A stretch of 64,000 nucleotides of DNA from Streptomyces echinatus (lineage in GTDB: Bacteria > Actinomycetota > Actinomycetes > Streptomycetales > Streptomycetaceae): NCBI RefSeq assembly GCF_014203595.1, contig NZ_JACHJK010000019.1, forward strand, positions 57,001-121,000. Reading direction: 5' to 3'. The notes beneath the pieces are model-generated. The model made no database searches, was not told the origin of the DNA, and saw only the letters and a program-made list of their open reading frames with translations. Shown piece by piece: positions 53,375 to 62,842 of this stretch. The position numbers were made by a program, and so were the translations under genes. Position 1 is the stretch's first letter. The number at the start of each line of letters is the position of its first letter.

Positions 53375-56325
53375 GTGCGGCAATGGCCGAAGGGGACGAA
53401 CCGCCCGGTTCTCGTCAGGTGGTGCGGGCGGAGGGGGGCTTCGCCTACGGGGTGATCGGGGCGGACATCCATGTCTTCGGCGACGGCACGCCGGTGTATC
53501 TGCTGGAGAACTGGCGCCTCCCGGCGGAGACGGACCCGCAGTGGCTGCGGCAGTTGCCCAGCCGGATGCTCAACGCCCGCCATGCGGTGGTGCCCTTCAC
53601 CGGCCGCGAGGCAGAGCTCGCCGCCTTGCACCGGTGGCGTGCGGAGGGGCCGCGGCTGGGCGTCCGCTGGCTGTACGGTGCCGGCGGACAGGGCAAGACC
53701 CGTCTGGCCGCCCACTTCGCCGCCCAGACGGCCACCGAGGGCTGGAAGGTCGTCACCGCTACGCACGGCCCAGGCACCATCCTTCCGCCACCTGGCAGCC
53801 AGGATCTCCGCCTGGACGGCGCCAGTGGTCTGCTGCTGATCGTCGACTACGCCGACCGGTGGCCTCTGACTCACCTGACCTGGCTGCTCAGCAACGCCCT
53901 GCTCCACCAGACCGCCGTACGTACGCGCATCCTGCTGCTGGCGCGGACCGCGGAGCCCTGGCCAGCGGTCCGCGCCGCGCTGGCAAACCACCAGGCGGAC
54001 ACGTCCACGCAATTACTGGAGCCACTACCCGCGCAGGAGGCCGGGCCCCGCGCTCGGATGTTTGCCGTGGCCCGCGGCAGCTTCGCCGCCCGCTACGGGT
54101 TGACCACGCCGGACGGGATCGGCCCGCCCGCCTCACTGGAGCATCCGGACTTCGGGCTCACTCTGGCCGTGCACATCGCCGCCTTGGTCGCCGTCGACGC
54201 CCACGTCACCGGCCGGCGTCCCCCGCGTGACATGGCCGGCCTGACCATCTACCTCTTGGACCGCGAGCACCTGCACTGGGCCTCCTTGTACGGCGACGCG
54301 GCCCACGGCCTCAACCCTGCCGAGCGGACGTATGCAACTCCGCCACACGTGATGAACCAGACGGTGTTCACCGCCGCCCTGGCCGGCGCCCTGGAGTCCT
54401 CCGTAGGCACCACCGTCGTGGAGACGCTGCAACTGCGACCTTCCCCCGGGCGGATTCTGGCCGACCACGCGGTCTGCTATCCCCCGGCCGACCCCGCCCG
54501 AGAGACCGTCCTGGAGCCGCTGTACCCCGACCGCCTCGCCGAGGACTTCCTCGCCCTCACCCTGCCCGGTCACGAGGCCGACTACCCCGCCCAACCCTGG
54601 GCAGCGCCCACCACTGCCGCTTTGCTCACGCACGACAACGGCCACACGCCGCCCACTTGGGTTCCTCGCACTGTCACGTTCCTCATCAGTGCCGCACAGC
54701 GCTGGCCCCACCTCGGCCCTTGCCACCTCTACCCCCTGCTCCACACCGACCCGCAGCTCGCCCTCACGGCCGGCAGCACCGCCCTCACCGCCCTGGCCGG
54801 CCTCGACGACATCGATCCCGCCCTGCTTGAAGCCATCGCCGCCCACTTCCCCGACCACCGCCACGCCGACCTCGACCCCGGAATCGCCGCCGTCACCGCC
54901 CGCCTCGCCCCATACCGCCTTGCCCACACCGACGACCTGGCCGAACGCGCCCGCATCCAGCAGAGCCTCGGAGTTCGTCTGTCCTGGGGCGGCCGACCAG
55001 CCGAGGCTGTGACCGCAACCGAGGGCGCCATCACGGCGTGGCGGCAGCTCGCCCGGGTCAGCCCCCCGGACCACGGGCCTGCCCTCGCCACCTCGCTGAT
55101 CAACCTCAGCAGCGAACTGGCGCTGGCGGGGCGTAGGTCCGAGGCTTTGACCACCGCCGAGGAAGCCGAAACGGTGTGGCGGCGGCTGAGCGAGACCCAC
55201 TCCGCCGCTTTCTGGGACAACGCCGCCTTCGCACCCGGGCTCGCCAACGCCCGGTCCAACCTGAGCAACCGCCTGTCCGAAGTGGGTCGTCGAACCGAGG
55301 CGTTGGTCGCGCAGGAGCAGGCAGTGGCTCTCTACCGGCCGCTGGCCGAGGGTAACCCGGCAACCTATGAGACCGAGAAACTTGCCGCGGCGCTGTCCAA
55401 CCTCGGGGCCCGCCTGTGGGAGGTGGGGCGGCGGGAGGACGCTCTGCGGGCCACCGAGGAGGCGGTGGACGCCTACCGGCGGCTGGCCGCGAGCAACTCC
55501 GCCGCACACGAACCCGACCTTGCCCAGGCGCTGTCCAATCTCGGCGTCGACCTGTGGGAGGTGGGCCGATGGGAGGATGCTCTGCGGGCCACTGAGGAGG
55601 CGGTGGGCGTCTACCGGCGGCTGGCCGAGGGCAACCCCACCGCGCACGAACCCAGCCTTGCCGCCGCACTGACCAACCTCGGCGTCTACGTGTGGGAGGT
55701 GGGTCGGCGGGAGGATGCTGTGAGCATCTCTGAGGACGCGGTGGTTCTGAGCCGACGGCTGGCCGAGCGTAACCCAGCGGCGCACGAACCCAACCTTGCC
55801 GCTGCGCTGACCAATCTCGGCATGCACCTGATCGAAGTGGGTCAGGACCAGAAAGCGCTGTCCGCGGCCGAAAGCGCAGTGGCTGTCTATCGGCGGCTGG
55901 TCGCCGCTAACCCCGCCGCACACGAACCCAACCTTGCCGCCGCACTGACCAACCTCGGCATCTGGCTGCTGGCGACTGGGCGGCAGGAGGAGGCACTGTC
56001 CCCCACGGCCGACGCGGTAGCGATCTACGAGCGACTGGCCAAGGCCAGCCGTGCGGCCTTCGAGCCCAACCTGGCCAGAGCACTGTGGGCGTTCGCACAG
56101 GCTCGGGTCGACGGACAGGGAGAACACGACCTGCCTCTGGCCCTGGCAGCGTCAACAAGAGCCATGGAAATCTACGCCGAGCTGGCTGCTGAACAGCCCG
56201 CGAGATTCGTCGGAAAACTGTACGGCACGTCGAAGACGCTGGTGGACGTGCTCGACCGACTCGGCTTTTCCGCCGAAGCCGAGATGATCCGCCGCCAGTT
56301 CACCCCCGAACCGTCAGACGGATGA
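53371..56325 (+). CDS. STAND NTPase with TPR-like repeats
   Basis: A 984-residue, intact protein. An N-terminal segment (residues 16-48, RQVVRAEGGFAYGVIGADIH, then VFGDGTPVYLLENW) recurs in Streptomyces NACHT-like proteins. Walker A GAGGQGKT is at 103-110 and Walker B GLLLIVDYADR at about 153-163. A winged-helix/helical linker follows, then a C-terminal array of about 44-residue helical pairs with the repeating core NLGVDLWEVGRWEDALRATE, EEAVDAYRRLA. The architecture is that of bacterial NLR-type sensors, in which repeat binding of a trigger drives oligomerisation. It is coupled to the small gene by a 4-nt overlap. An antiphage or cell-death role is inferred. Confidence 0.8.
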   Translation: MSAAMAEGDEPPGSRQVVRAEGGFAYGVIGADIHVFGDGTPVYLLENWRLPAETDPQWLRQLPSRMLNARHAVVPFTGREAELAALHRWRAEGPRLGVRWLYGAGGQGKTRLAAHFAAQTATEGWKVVTATHGPGTILPPPGSQDLRLDGASGLLLIVDYADRWPLTHLTWLLSNALLHQTAVRTRILLLARTAEPWPAVRAALANHQADTSTQLLEPLPAQEAGPRARMFAVARGSFAARYGLTTPDGIGPPASLEHPDFGLTLAVHIAALVAVDAHVTGRRPPRDMAGLTIYLLDREHLHWASLYGDAAHGLNPAERTYATPPHVMNQTVFTAALAGALESSVGTTVVETLQLRPSPGRILADHAVCYPPADPARETVLEPLYPDRLAEDFLALTLPGHEADYPAQPWAAPTTAALLTHDNGHTPPTWVPRTVTFLISAAQRWPHLGPCHLYPLLHTDPQLALTAGSTALTALAGLDDIDPALLEAIAAHFPDHRHADLDPGIAAVTARLAPYRLAHTDDLAERARIQQSLGVRLSWGGRPAEAVTATEGAITAWRQLARVSPPDHGPALATSLINLSSELALAGRRSEALTTAEEAETVWRRLSETHSAAFWDNAAFAPGLANARSNLSNRLSEVGRRTEALVAQEQAVALYRPLAEGNPATYETEKLAAALSNLGARLWEVGRREDALRATEEAVDAYRRLAASNSAAHEPDLAQALSNLGVDLWEVGRWEDALRATEEAVGVYRRLAEGNPTAHEPSLAAALTNLGVYVWEVGRREDAVSISEDAVVLSRRLAERNPAAHEPNLAAALTNLGMHLIEVGQDQKALSAAESAVAVYRRLVAANPAAHEPNLAAALTNLGIWLLATGRQEEALSPTADAVAIYERLAKASRAAFEPNLARALWAFAQARVDGQGEHDLPLALAASTRAMEIYAELAAEQPARFVGKLYGTSKTLVDVLDRLGFSAEAEMIRRQFTPEPSDG

Positions 56326-56348
56326 TGAAAAGCCATGAGCGAGGGCGA

Positions 56349-57137
56349 TCAGACGTTGGGGACCTGCAGCTCGTCCCAACTGGATCTGCCGGGGATGCCG
56401 TTGGCATGGTCACCTTTCAGGCCGAGCTTCCGCTGCCAGGCGGCGTAGGACTTCACATCTCCTGGGCCCCATACGTCGCTGCTCGCGCTCGACTCGTACC
56501 GGTTGCAGCCTTCGGCGACGAGCCGATCATGCATTGCGGCGATGATCCGCGATTTCCGTCCGGTGTGGAAGAACGACGCCCCGGGGAACGGCTCGGTATC
56601 CGCTCTGGGGACGGGGTGCGAGCCCTTGAAGTGGTCGTACGCCTCCTGAGCCGCCGCGAGGACCTTGTCGTAGATCTTGTCCATGTGCGGGCCGGCGCAG
56701 GCGGTCGAGGACCAGTGATGGTGGTAGAAGAGGTTGCTCCTGCTGGGGCGTTCACCGATCACCTTGGCGAAGTGCCAGCCAGCGAGACGTGCGGCGTTCT
56801 TCCAGGTCGCCTCGGCCACCGTCCACCCCGGCTCGAGCGTTGCGTTCGCCATTTCGATGCTGATCGTTCTCTGGTTGCCGGCCATGTTGCCGACGGCCCA
56901 GGCGTACTCGTTCACCTTGACGTACTGAGCGACGGCACCGGTGGCGTCCACGTCGAAGTGGGCCGAAGCCGGACGCTTCTTCCAGACGTCGAGCACACCC
57001 CGGTGCGAAAGTCGGCCGCCATTGTGGTGGAGAGTGACCGACGTCTTCTTGTACGACTTGTGGGTGACGTGGCCCGTCGCACTCAGCTCGTCGATGAGGT
57101 TCAACACGGCACGGTCGTAGGCGATGGTGGCGGTCAC
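56349..57137 (-). CDS. N-acetylmuramoyl-L-alanine amidase (endolysin-like)
   Basis: A 262-residue amidase_2/PGRP-type enzyme with zinc ligands in VTLHHNGGRLSHRG and in FYHHHWSSTACAG, and NEYAWAVGNMAGNQRTISIE, MANAT between. It would cleave the amide between MurNAc and L-Ala. The C-terminal 70 residues (SDVWGPGDVKSYAAWQRKLG, LKGDHANGIPG) look like a peptidoglycan-binding domain. No signal peptide, as in phage endolysins. It starts at GTG 57137, which overlaps the stop of a small acidic gene (GTGA). There are no other phage genes nearby, so it may be a relic or a domesticated lysin. Confidence 0.87.
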   Translation of the reverse strand: MTATIAYDRAVLNLIDELSATGHVTHKSYKKTSVTLHHNGGRLSHRGVLDVWKKRPASAHFDVDATGAVAQYVKVNEYAWAVGNMAGNQRTISIEMANATLEPGWTVAEATWKNAARLAGWHFAKVIGERPSRSNLFYHHHWSSTACAGPHMDKIYDKVLAAAQEAYDHFKGSHPVPRADTEPFPGASFFHTGRKSRIIAAMHDRLVAEGCNRYESSASSDVWGPGDVKSYAAWQRKLGLKGDHANGIPGRSSWDELQVPNV

Positions 57138-57295
57138 TTGAGGTCCTCCGCGTCGTTCTCGACGCCGTCCTCGGCGAAGGCGACGAAGTCGCTTTCAGGA
57201 AGGTCGTCCAGGTTGTCGGTGCCGGGTCCATCGCCGGTGTCTGTCTTCTCGAGAGCCACCCTCACGTCGTCGTCATCGAAGTTCTTGTGGCGCAT
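57134..57295 (-). CDS. 53-residue acidic protein coupled to the amidase
   Basis: A short gene whose stop overlaps the amidase start. Ribosome site GAGAGGA. The product is very acidic: MRHKNFDDDDVRVALEKTDT, DDLPESDFVAFAEDGVENDA, EDLK; no Cys, no membrane segment. I recognise no family. Phage lysis modules often carry small coupled genes before the lysin, but a holin should be hydrophobic, which this is not. An inhibitor or chaperone of the amidase, or a mere translational leader, are possible. Confidence 0.6.
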   Translation of the reverse strand: MRHKNFDDDDVRVALEKTDTGDGPGTDNLDDLPESDFVAFAEDGVENDAEDLK

Positions 57296-58084
57296 GACGC
57301 CGTCCTCTCACAGCCGTCCACATCAAGATCAAATTCGTTTTCACGAACGATGAGTCTGGTTTCGAATCTGATGCCACCGAGTCGAGTCGTGGAACTACTG
57401 GTCGATGCAGCAGCCGAATCCGAAGGACGATCTCTGCGACTCGTCCCAAACTGGTCTTGGCGGCAACGCCGCTGACAAGGACCGGGAATTAGTCGGGATT
57501 CTCGACCCGGGAGGAGGTACTGCCGAAGTGTGATCACTGCGCCTGCGGGACTAATTCCCACTGCGAGCTTCTCCTATTGGCGCGTATACGTATAGGAGGT
57601 CATGGATTTCTCTTAGCCGCGCCTCCGTGATGCGAGACGGCTTTCCGAGATGCGAGAGATCACTCATTGCCACTATATGACACTGTCAGGGATCGGGCAA
57701 ACAGAGTGCTAACGAGCTCGTGCGCGATAGGCGGTGAGATGTCGGGGACTTCCCGGATACGTCGCGAGGAATGCGCCCTGCGCTGTCCGCGCAGCTAGCG
57801 GGCTTGGCCGGGCTGCGCTGCCCGTGCGCGATGCGAACCCGTGGGGACGAGCCGCCGCCACTCTGGAGATCTGCACCTACACCCCTGCTCTCACGCAAGC
57901 ATTGATCCTTGATCAGGAATCAGGCGACCATGACTCGAGACCGCAGCGAGGACCGAACTGTGGGACGCGGCGCTGAGTGCCCCTGGATGCGCCAGATGTT
58001 CGGCCGGGCCGGCTTCGCACTGCTCCGCAGGCGAGTCCTGTTGGCTCGCTGATCGATGTCAGATGCGCGCGATAGCTTGCCGGC
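57296..58084. other. Intergenic region, no gene
   Basis: About 790 bp, less GC-rich near 57300-57720. No gene recognised. It contains the small palindrome at 57573-57596. Confidence 0.45.
57573..57596. promoter_or_regulatory. AT-rich palindrome before a ribosome-site-like sequence
   Basis: CCTAT (57573-57577) pairs with ATAGG (57592-57596) and encloses the perfect palindrome TATACGTATA (57585-57594). AGGAGGTC and ATG follow at once, but the frame stops after four codons. It may be a regulator site or the remnant of a deleted gene's start. Confidence 0.35.
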
Positions 58085-58666
58085 ATGGGTGTTTATCTGG
58101 TGAATGTCGGCGCGGAGGAATGGTTCGGTGACGGGGAGGACGGATGGGGTGAGGTTGCTTCGGCGCTCAATGCGGAACTCGGGCGGCGGGGCCTGCCGCC
58201 CTACGAGGACCTCCCACCAGAGACGGACTTCGAACCTGGCTCAGGGCAAGCCTTCGAGGAGAAGCTGGCACCCTCTATGGCCGGGTTCCTCGCCTTGTGT
58301 CAGACGCACCTGTCACGAGAGGAAACGGAGATCCTCTGCGGCTGGACGGTGATCGTGCCCTTCTCTCTCGATGAGGAGATCTGGTTGCCCATCGACTCCG
58401 CCGACCACGATTCCATGGTGGCCGGCGCTCCTCAGGTACTACCGCTCGCCGAGAAGCTGGCGGCAACCATCGATCTGCCGGCCGAAACCCCGGCAACATG
58501 CGACAACCTCGACCTGAGCACATGGTTCAGGCACCAGGCAAAAGAACTGGCCATTACTCGAACAGGACCGTGGAGCAGGGACCTGGACACAGCCTTCTAC
58601 GTCGCACTGTTCCTGCGCGCTGCCCAGCACTCGATCCGACGTGGCTGCCCCATCGTCTACACCTGA
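58085..58666 (+). CDS. Conserved hypothetical protein
   Basis: A 193-residue soluble, acidic protein with MGVYLVNVGAEEWFGDGEDG at the start, EEEIWLPIDSAD and APQVLPLAEKLAATIDLPAE in the middle, and DTAFYVALFLRAAQHSIRRG near the end. I have seen near-identical proteins in Streptomyces annotated only as hypothetical. No catalytic motif, signal or membrane helix. It is monocistronic. An immunity or DUF-type role is possible but not supported by its neighbours. Confidence 0.7.
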   Translation: MGVYLVNVGAEEWFGDGEDGWGEVASALNAELGRRGLPPYEDLPPETDFEPGSGQAFEEKLAPSMAGFLALCQTHLSREETEILCGWTVIVPFSLDEEIWLPIDSADHDSMVAGAPQVLPLAEKLAATIDLPAETPATCDNLDLSTWFRHQAKELAITRTGPWSRDLDTAFYVALFLRAAQHSIRRGCPIVYT

Positions 58667-58838
58667 GCCCCACCTTCGGTCCCACTGGTCTCCCAGCGCA
58701 GATCACCCACCGTGCACGCCTCACGGAAAGCGAGCCAGAACCCGACAAGGGACAGCAGATGTCCATCACTTCGGGGGATGCCCGAGAGCGGCAGCGTTCG
58801 CGGTGTTCATGAGCCGCGGCAGCACCGGTTACCGGCGC

Positions 58839-59690
58839 TCAGTGGCGGTACGCGGCTGTCGCGATCTCGACGAAGGATCGGATCAAGGGGTTGGCGTCAC
58901 CTTCGTTCCACACCACCACCACTCGGCTCGGTGCCATGTCGAGCAGCGGCACCACGGCCAACTCCGCGGGCAGGTCGTGCCCGAGCGGGGCCAGGCCGAC
59001 CGTGCCGTTCCACAGCACGGCCTGCAGGCATTCCTGGACGGCGCGCACCACGGGGCCTTCACGCGGTCTGCCGCCGTTCCAGTACGACTGCCAGCTGGGG
59101 TCGGTTCCCTGCGGGAACTGGAACCAGCGGCGGGCGCTCAGCTCTGCCAGCCGCAGCCGGTCGCGGCGGGCCAGCGGGTCATCGGCGCGCAGAACCACAC
59201 CGACCGGATCGGTCCGCAGCGCACGCACCGTCAGGGCCGTCTCGTCGAACGGCGCTCGGGTCAAGGCGACGTCCACCAGTCCGGCCCGCAGCCCGCACGT
59301 CGGGTCGGTCAGATCGGTGTCGCGGATGCGGACGTCGATGCCGGGGTGGCGTCGACGGTAGGCGGCGGCCAGCCTGGTCACTCCCGGGTCGGTGCCGTCG
59401 CCCAGGATGCCGACGGTGAGGGTCGTGGCGCCGGCCGCAGCGCTCACGCGTACATGGACGCGGTCGGCATGGTCGAGCAGTGCCCGGGCCTCTTCGAGCA
59501 ACACCGTGCCCACCGGTGTGAGCGCGACGCCGGCAGGCGAGCGGGTGAACAGCAGGGCCCCGACATCGGCCTCCAGCTGCTTGATCGCCCGGCTCAGCGG
59601 CGGCTGGCTCATGTGCAGCCGGGTGGCGGCCCGGCCGAAGTGAAGTTCCTCGGCGACCGCCACGAAGTAACGCAAGGATCGTAGCTCCAC
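58839..59690 (-). CDS. LysR-family regulator
   Basis: A 283-residue LysR protein from GTG 59690. The N-terminal winged helix is ELRSLRYFVAVAEELHFGRA, ATRLHMSQPPLSRAIKQLEA, DVGALLFTR; a normal two-lobe effector domain follows (LTVGILGDGTDPGVTRLAAA). It is divergent from a cupin gene, with 75 bp between starts and a T-N11-A dyad in between, so it should control the cupin and itself. The inducer is unknown. The longer frame upstream of 59690 is rejected because it lacks the LysR N-terminus. Confidence 0.88.
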   Translation of the reverse strand: MELRSLRYFVAVAEELHFGRAATRLHMSQPPLSRAIKQLEADVGALLFTRSPAGVALTPVGTVLLEEARALLDHADRVHVRVSAAAGATTLTVGILGDGTDPGVTRLAAAYRRRHPGIDVRIRDTDLTDPTCGLRAGLVDVALTRAPFDETALTVRALRTDPVGVVLRADDPLARRDRLRLAELSARRWFQFPQGTDPSWQSYWNGGRPREGPVVRAVQECLQAVLWNGTVGLAPLGHDLPAELAVVPLLDMAPSRVVVVWNEGDANPLIRSFVEIATAAYRH

Positions 59691-59697
59691 GCTGCAA

Positions 59698-59716
59698 CGA
59701 TACCCACCAGGTATCG
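59698..59716. promoter_or_regulatory. LysR-type operator between LysR and cupin genes
   Basis: CGATACC (59698-59704), five bases, GGTATCG (59710-59716): a perfect 7-bp dyad that contains the ATAC-N7-GTAT form of the LysR box T-N11-A. It lies 8 nt before the LysR start, as in an autorepressed divergent promoter. Confidence 0.7.
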
Positions 59717-59765
59717 GCACCGCGGGATAGGTCTTGGACACTGACGAGACCCGGGCGGTGCACTC

Positions 59766-60254
59766 GTGAGCATGACCGATGAAACCGAGACCAGCGAACC
59801 GCAGGCCGACCCCGCCGTATCGGTGGTGGGTCGCGGCGACGGCGAGACGATCGTTCTGGGCACCACGCGCATGCGCGTTCTGGAGGACGGCAGCCACACC
59901 GAGCACCGCCTCGCGATCGCGGAGTCAGTCCTCGCCCCGCACACCCAGGGACCGCCCCAGCACCGCCACGCCCGCCACGACGAGGGCTTCTACATCATCT
60001 CCGGCACGGTCCGGTTCACCGTCGGTGACGAGGACTACGACGCGACCAGCGGCACGCTGGTGATGGTCCCGCCCGGTACCCCGCACACCTTCGCCAACCT
60101 GACCGACCAGCCCGCCGTCATGCTCAGCACCTTCACCCCGGACCTGTATGTGCAGTACTTCCGAGACCTCGCGGACGTGCTCGCCGACGGCCGGCGACTG
60201 ACGCCTCAGGTCAACATCGACACCATGAACCGCTACGCGACCGAGCCCGCCTGA
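59766..60254 (+). CDS. Cupin-domain protein
   Basis: A 162-residue single-cupin protein. Motif 1 is GPPQHRHARHDEGFYIISGT, with His-x-His and Glu metal ligands; motif 2 is GTLVMVPPGTPHTFAN, with the last His. Such proteins bind a metal and act as dioxygenases, isomerases or ligand sensors; the substrate is not known. It is divergent from the LysR gene and probably controlled by it. The stop codon is inside the first arm of a strong terminator. Confidence 0.85.
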   Translation: MSMTDETETSEPQADPAVSVVGRGDGETIVLGTTRMRVLEDGSHTEHRLAIAESVLAPHTQGPPQHRHARHDEGFYIISGTVRFTVGDEDYDATSGTLVMVPPGTPHTFANLTDQPAVMLSTFTPDLYVQYFRDLADVLADGRRLTPQVNIDTMNRYATEPA

Positions 60255-60284
60255 AGCCGCCGGGCCGCACGGCCCGGCGGCTTC
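60253..60284 (+). terminator. Terminator of the cupin gene
   Basis: A perfect 14-bp stem GAAGCCGCCGGGCC / GGCCCGGCGGCTTC with a GCAC loop, overlapping the last bases of the cupin stop codon and followed by CCCTTCC. Confidence 0.88.
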
Positions 60285-60421
60285 CCTTCCGACCGGCCGG
60301 GCCGCGGCGCTGTTCGCTTTACGCGGTCCGGGCCCCTCGGACTGGGCCTTGTTCAGAGCTCTTCTGGCACTCGACGCAATCGACGGGGCCCCGGCACGCC
60401 GGTGGCCCATGAACGGGAACC

Positions 60422-60781
60422 ATGAACATCGCCTATTGGATCGTCGCGGGACTCCTCGCCCTCTTCTACCTGTACGCGGGCGTGATGAAGGTGATCCGCA
60501 GCCGCGATCAACTCCGACCCATGATGGCCTGGGTCGACCGCATGCCGTTGCCCGTCGTCAGGGCGCTGGGGACGGTTGAAATACTCGGCGCGACCGGGCT
60601 GATCCTGCCGCCACTGACCGGCATCGTTCCCTCGCTGGCGCCGGCCGCGGCCATCGGCTTCGTCTTCCTGCAGATCGGTGCGGTCGCCGTCCACCTGACC
60701 GGCGACGACCGCCGGATCACACTCAACCTCGGACTCCTTGCCACCGCGTCCGTGACCATCTGGCTGGCCACCGGGCGGTGA
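60422..60781 (+). CDS. DoxX-like membrane protein
   Basis: A 119-residue membrane protein with four helices: IVAGLLALFYLYAGVMKVI, VVRALGTVEILGATGLILPP, AAAIGFVFLQIGAVAVHLTG, LGLLATASVTIWLATG. The LYAGVMKV start and central GTVEILGATGL are the DoxX-like (DoxX_2) pattern. The role of stand-alone members is unclear; some take part in thiol or quinone stress responses. It is 140 bp after the cupin terminator. Confidence 0.82.
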   Translation: MNIAYWIVAGLLALFYLYAGVMKVIRSRDQLRPMMAWVDRMPLPVVRALGTVEILGATGLILPPLTGIVPSLAPAAAIGFVFLQIGAVAVHLTGDDRRITLNLGLLATASVTIWLATGR

Positions 60782-61685
60782 TCGAGCACGGTTCACGATC
60801 GGTGGATGTGCCGGCTGCCGACCACCCCACGGTCGGCCGCTGTCCTCTCTCAGGCTCTGGCTCAGACTCTGTGGTTTGGCCACGTTGACTGGAAGCATTG
60901 TCAGAGCGATCCGCAGGATGGGCTTGAGTCTCCCGTAGGGGGAGACGTCAAGGTGGGGGCATGGACAGCGACAGGCTCTCCTCGATCGGCGGTCGGTGGA
61001 GTGCTGGTTCTTCGAGCCGGGTCAGGAGTGACGGCTTCCGGCTGGGGAGCCGGTCCTCGCTCACAGGTCCCTGAAGCTCCCGCGGAGGCGGGCTGGTGTC
61101 AGCTGGATCGGCTCGGTCGGCCTTGCCCAGGGGCGTCAGAGGTCGGTGCCGAGCGGGCGAGCCAGGCGGAGCTGAGAGTGGGAGGCGATGACGAGCCAGG
61201 TGTCAGCGGTCGTAGCGCATGTGCGCGCCCGCGGACTGCCGGCTCTGCCTGGTGACAGCTCCCGCCCGGCACAGTCGAAGCCGTCCCGCACGACGGCCAT
61301 CGGAACGCAGTCCTTCCATGCCTTCCATGGACGCCTGTACGGGCCCGTGAGGGCCGAGCACCAGGCCGCCCTCAGCCAGCCGGACTCACACACAGCCATG
61401 ACGACAGGCGTCGGGTATTTGATCACCGGCGCGCCCTGGAAGCAGCAGTGAGCGGCGGGGCGTCGATCGGATCCTGACCGGGGGCGCATGCCAGTGAGTG
61501 CAGCGCTCCTGCTCTTGTCCCCGGTGCGCTCTCCATCCGAGTGAACCGTGAGGCCGTCGGCGTGTCGACGTGGAAGGGCTTTAGTGCCGGAGGCAAATGC
61601 CTCTGAAGCGAAGCTTGGCCGAACGCCGTCCGAGACCGGTGCGGTCGGCCAGTCGATGCCCGGCCCGGGCCAGGAGGATGCTGCT
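60782..61685. other. Intergenic region, no gene
   Basis: About 900 bp without a gene I can support on either strand. Frames are short, arginine/serine-rich and lack ribosome sites. It may be a degraded gene. Confidence 0.45.
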
Positions 61686-62507
61686 GTGGCTGTACCTGTG
61701 AAGATCGATCACCGTTCCACCGACTACAGCCTCAAGCGCGCCTACTGGCTCGCGCTGGCCTCGGATCTGGCGTACAAGGACGAGGCCACGATCGAGGCGC
61801 AGTCCAGGCAGTGGGGGTTCGACAGTGTCCGGCACCATCAGACCCGGTTCACCCCGCCGTTCCCGCTGCAGGACACACAGGCCTACACCATGGCCAGCGA
61901 CGACATGATCGTCACCGCGTTCCGCGGCACCGAGCCGCAGCAGATCAAGGACTGGCTCTCCGACGCCACGACTCCGCCCCGGACCGGCCCGGCCGACACC
62001 GGCTACGTCCACGACGGCTTCGGCGAGGCCCTCGAGTCGATCTGGCCCGACGTGAAGAACACCCACGCCGAGCTCCGCACCAACGGACAGACCGTATGGC
62101 TCACCGGGCACAGCCTGGGCGGGGCGCTCGCCATGCTCGCAGGCGCCCGCATGTATCTGGAGGACCCGCGCCTGGCCGCGGACGGCGTCTACACCTACGG
62201 CCAGCCCCGCACCTGCGACACCATCCTGGCGAAGGCCTACAACAAGGGCCTCAAGGGCCGGATGTACCGGTTCGTCAACAACAACGACATCGTTCCCCAG
62301 ATGCCGCCCGCGCCGCCCTACTCCCACGTCGACGCCCTGCGCTACATCGACTCCCACGGCAAGGTCCGCGAAGCGATGCCGCTGATCGGCGGCCTCACCG
62401 ACCATGCCGCCGGCCTGCTCGCCGACCCCCTGGCACCCGCCAGCGACGGCGTCCGCGACCACTTCATGCACAGCTACCTGACCGCACTGGAGAAGAACCT
62501 CTCCTGA
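61686..62507 (+). CDS. Class 3 (fungal-type) lipase
   Basis: A 273-residue alpha/beta hydrolase of the Lipase_3 type from GTG 61686, with AGGAGG 8 nt upstream. The nucleophile elbow is LTGHSLGGALAMLAGARMYL; ADGVYTYGQPRTCD and RFVNNNDIVPQMPPAPPYSH supply the Asp and His of the triad, in the order seen in fungal lipases. IVTAFRGTEPQQIKDWLSDA is the oxyanion/lid side. No signal peptide, so it is intracellular or exported by another route. It likely acts on triglycerides or lipid esters. Confidence 0.87.
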   Translation: MAVPVKIDHRSTDYSLKRAYWLALASDLAYKDEATIEAQSRQWGFDSVRHHQTRFTPPFPLQDTQAYTMASDDMIVTAFRGTEPQQIKDWLSDATTPPRTGPADTGYVHDGFGEALESIWPDVKNTHAELRTNGQTVWLTGHSLGGALAMLAGARMYLEDPRLAADGVYTYGQPRTCDTILAKAYNKGLKGRMYRFVNNNDIVPQMPPAPPYSHVDALRYIDSHGKVREAMPLIGGLTDHAAGLLADPLAPASDGVRDHFMHSYLTALEKNLS

Positions 62508-62842
62508 CCCCAGCACAGCGACGCCGTCCATACACCTGTCGCGGCCTGGAAGAATCCGCCCATGGGCAGCACGGTCGCCCAGGCCTCGGACGTTCTGACG
62601 CACGGCTGCTGCTCTTCGGCGCGTGCGGTGGGTACTGGGAGTGGGCGCGTGGCAGGTGAACGGCCAGGCGAGGCAGTTGGCCGTCGTCACTGCTGCCTGA
62701 TCGGCGCAAAAGCCGCACCGACGCGAAATGGTGATGCCGCTGCAGGTGGCGGCCTGGCGTGTGGCGTGCGCGCGGAGACAGGTGCCCGATCGCCAGAACG
62801 TGGCGTCGGTGCGCTTCTCGCCGTCGTGTGGGCGCCACCAGA
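62508..62842. other. No recognised gene
   Basis: About 330 bp between the lipase and a Tn3 scrap; nothing supported. Confidence 0.4.

Noticed and set aside
57580..57615. A tiny gene after AGGAGGTC at 57595
   Set aside because: The frame stops after four codons (ATG-GAT-TTC-TCT-TAG) and nothing follows it; kept only as a possible regulatory remnant.
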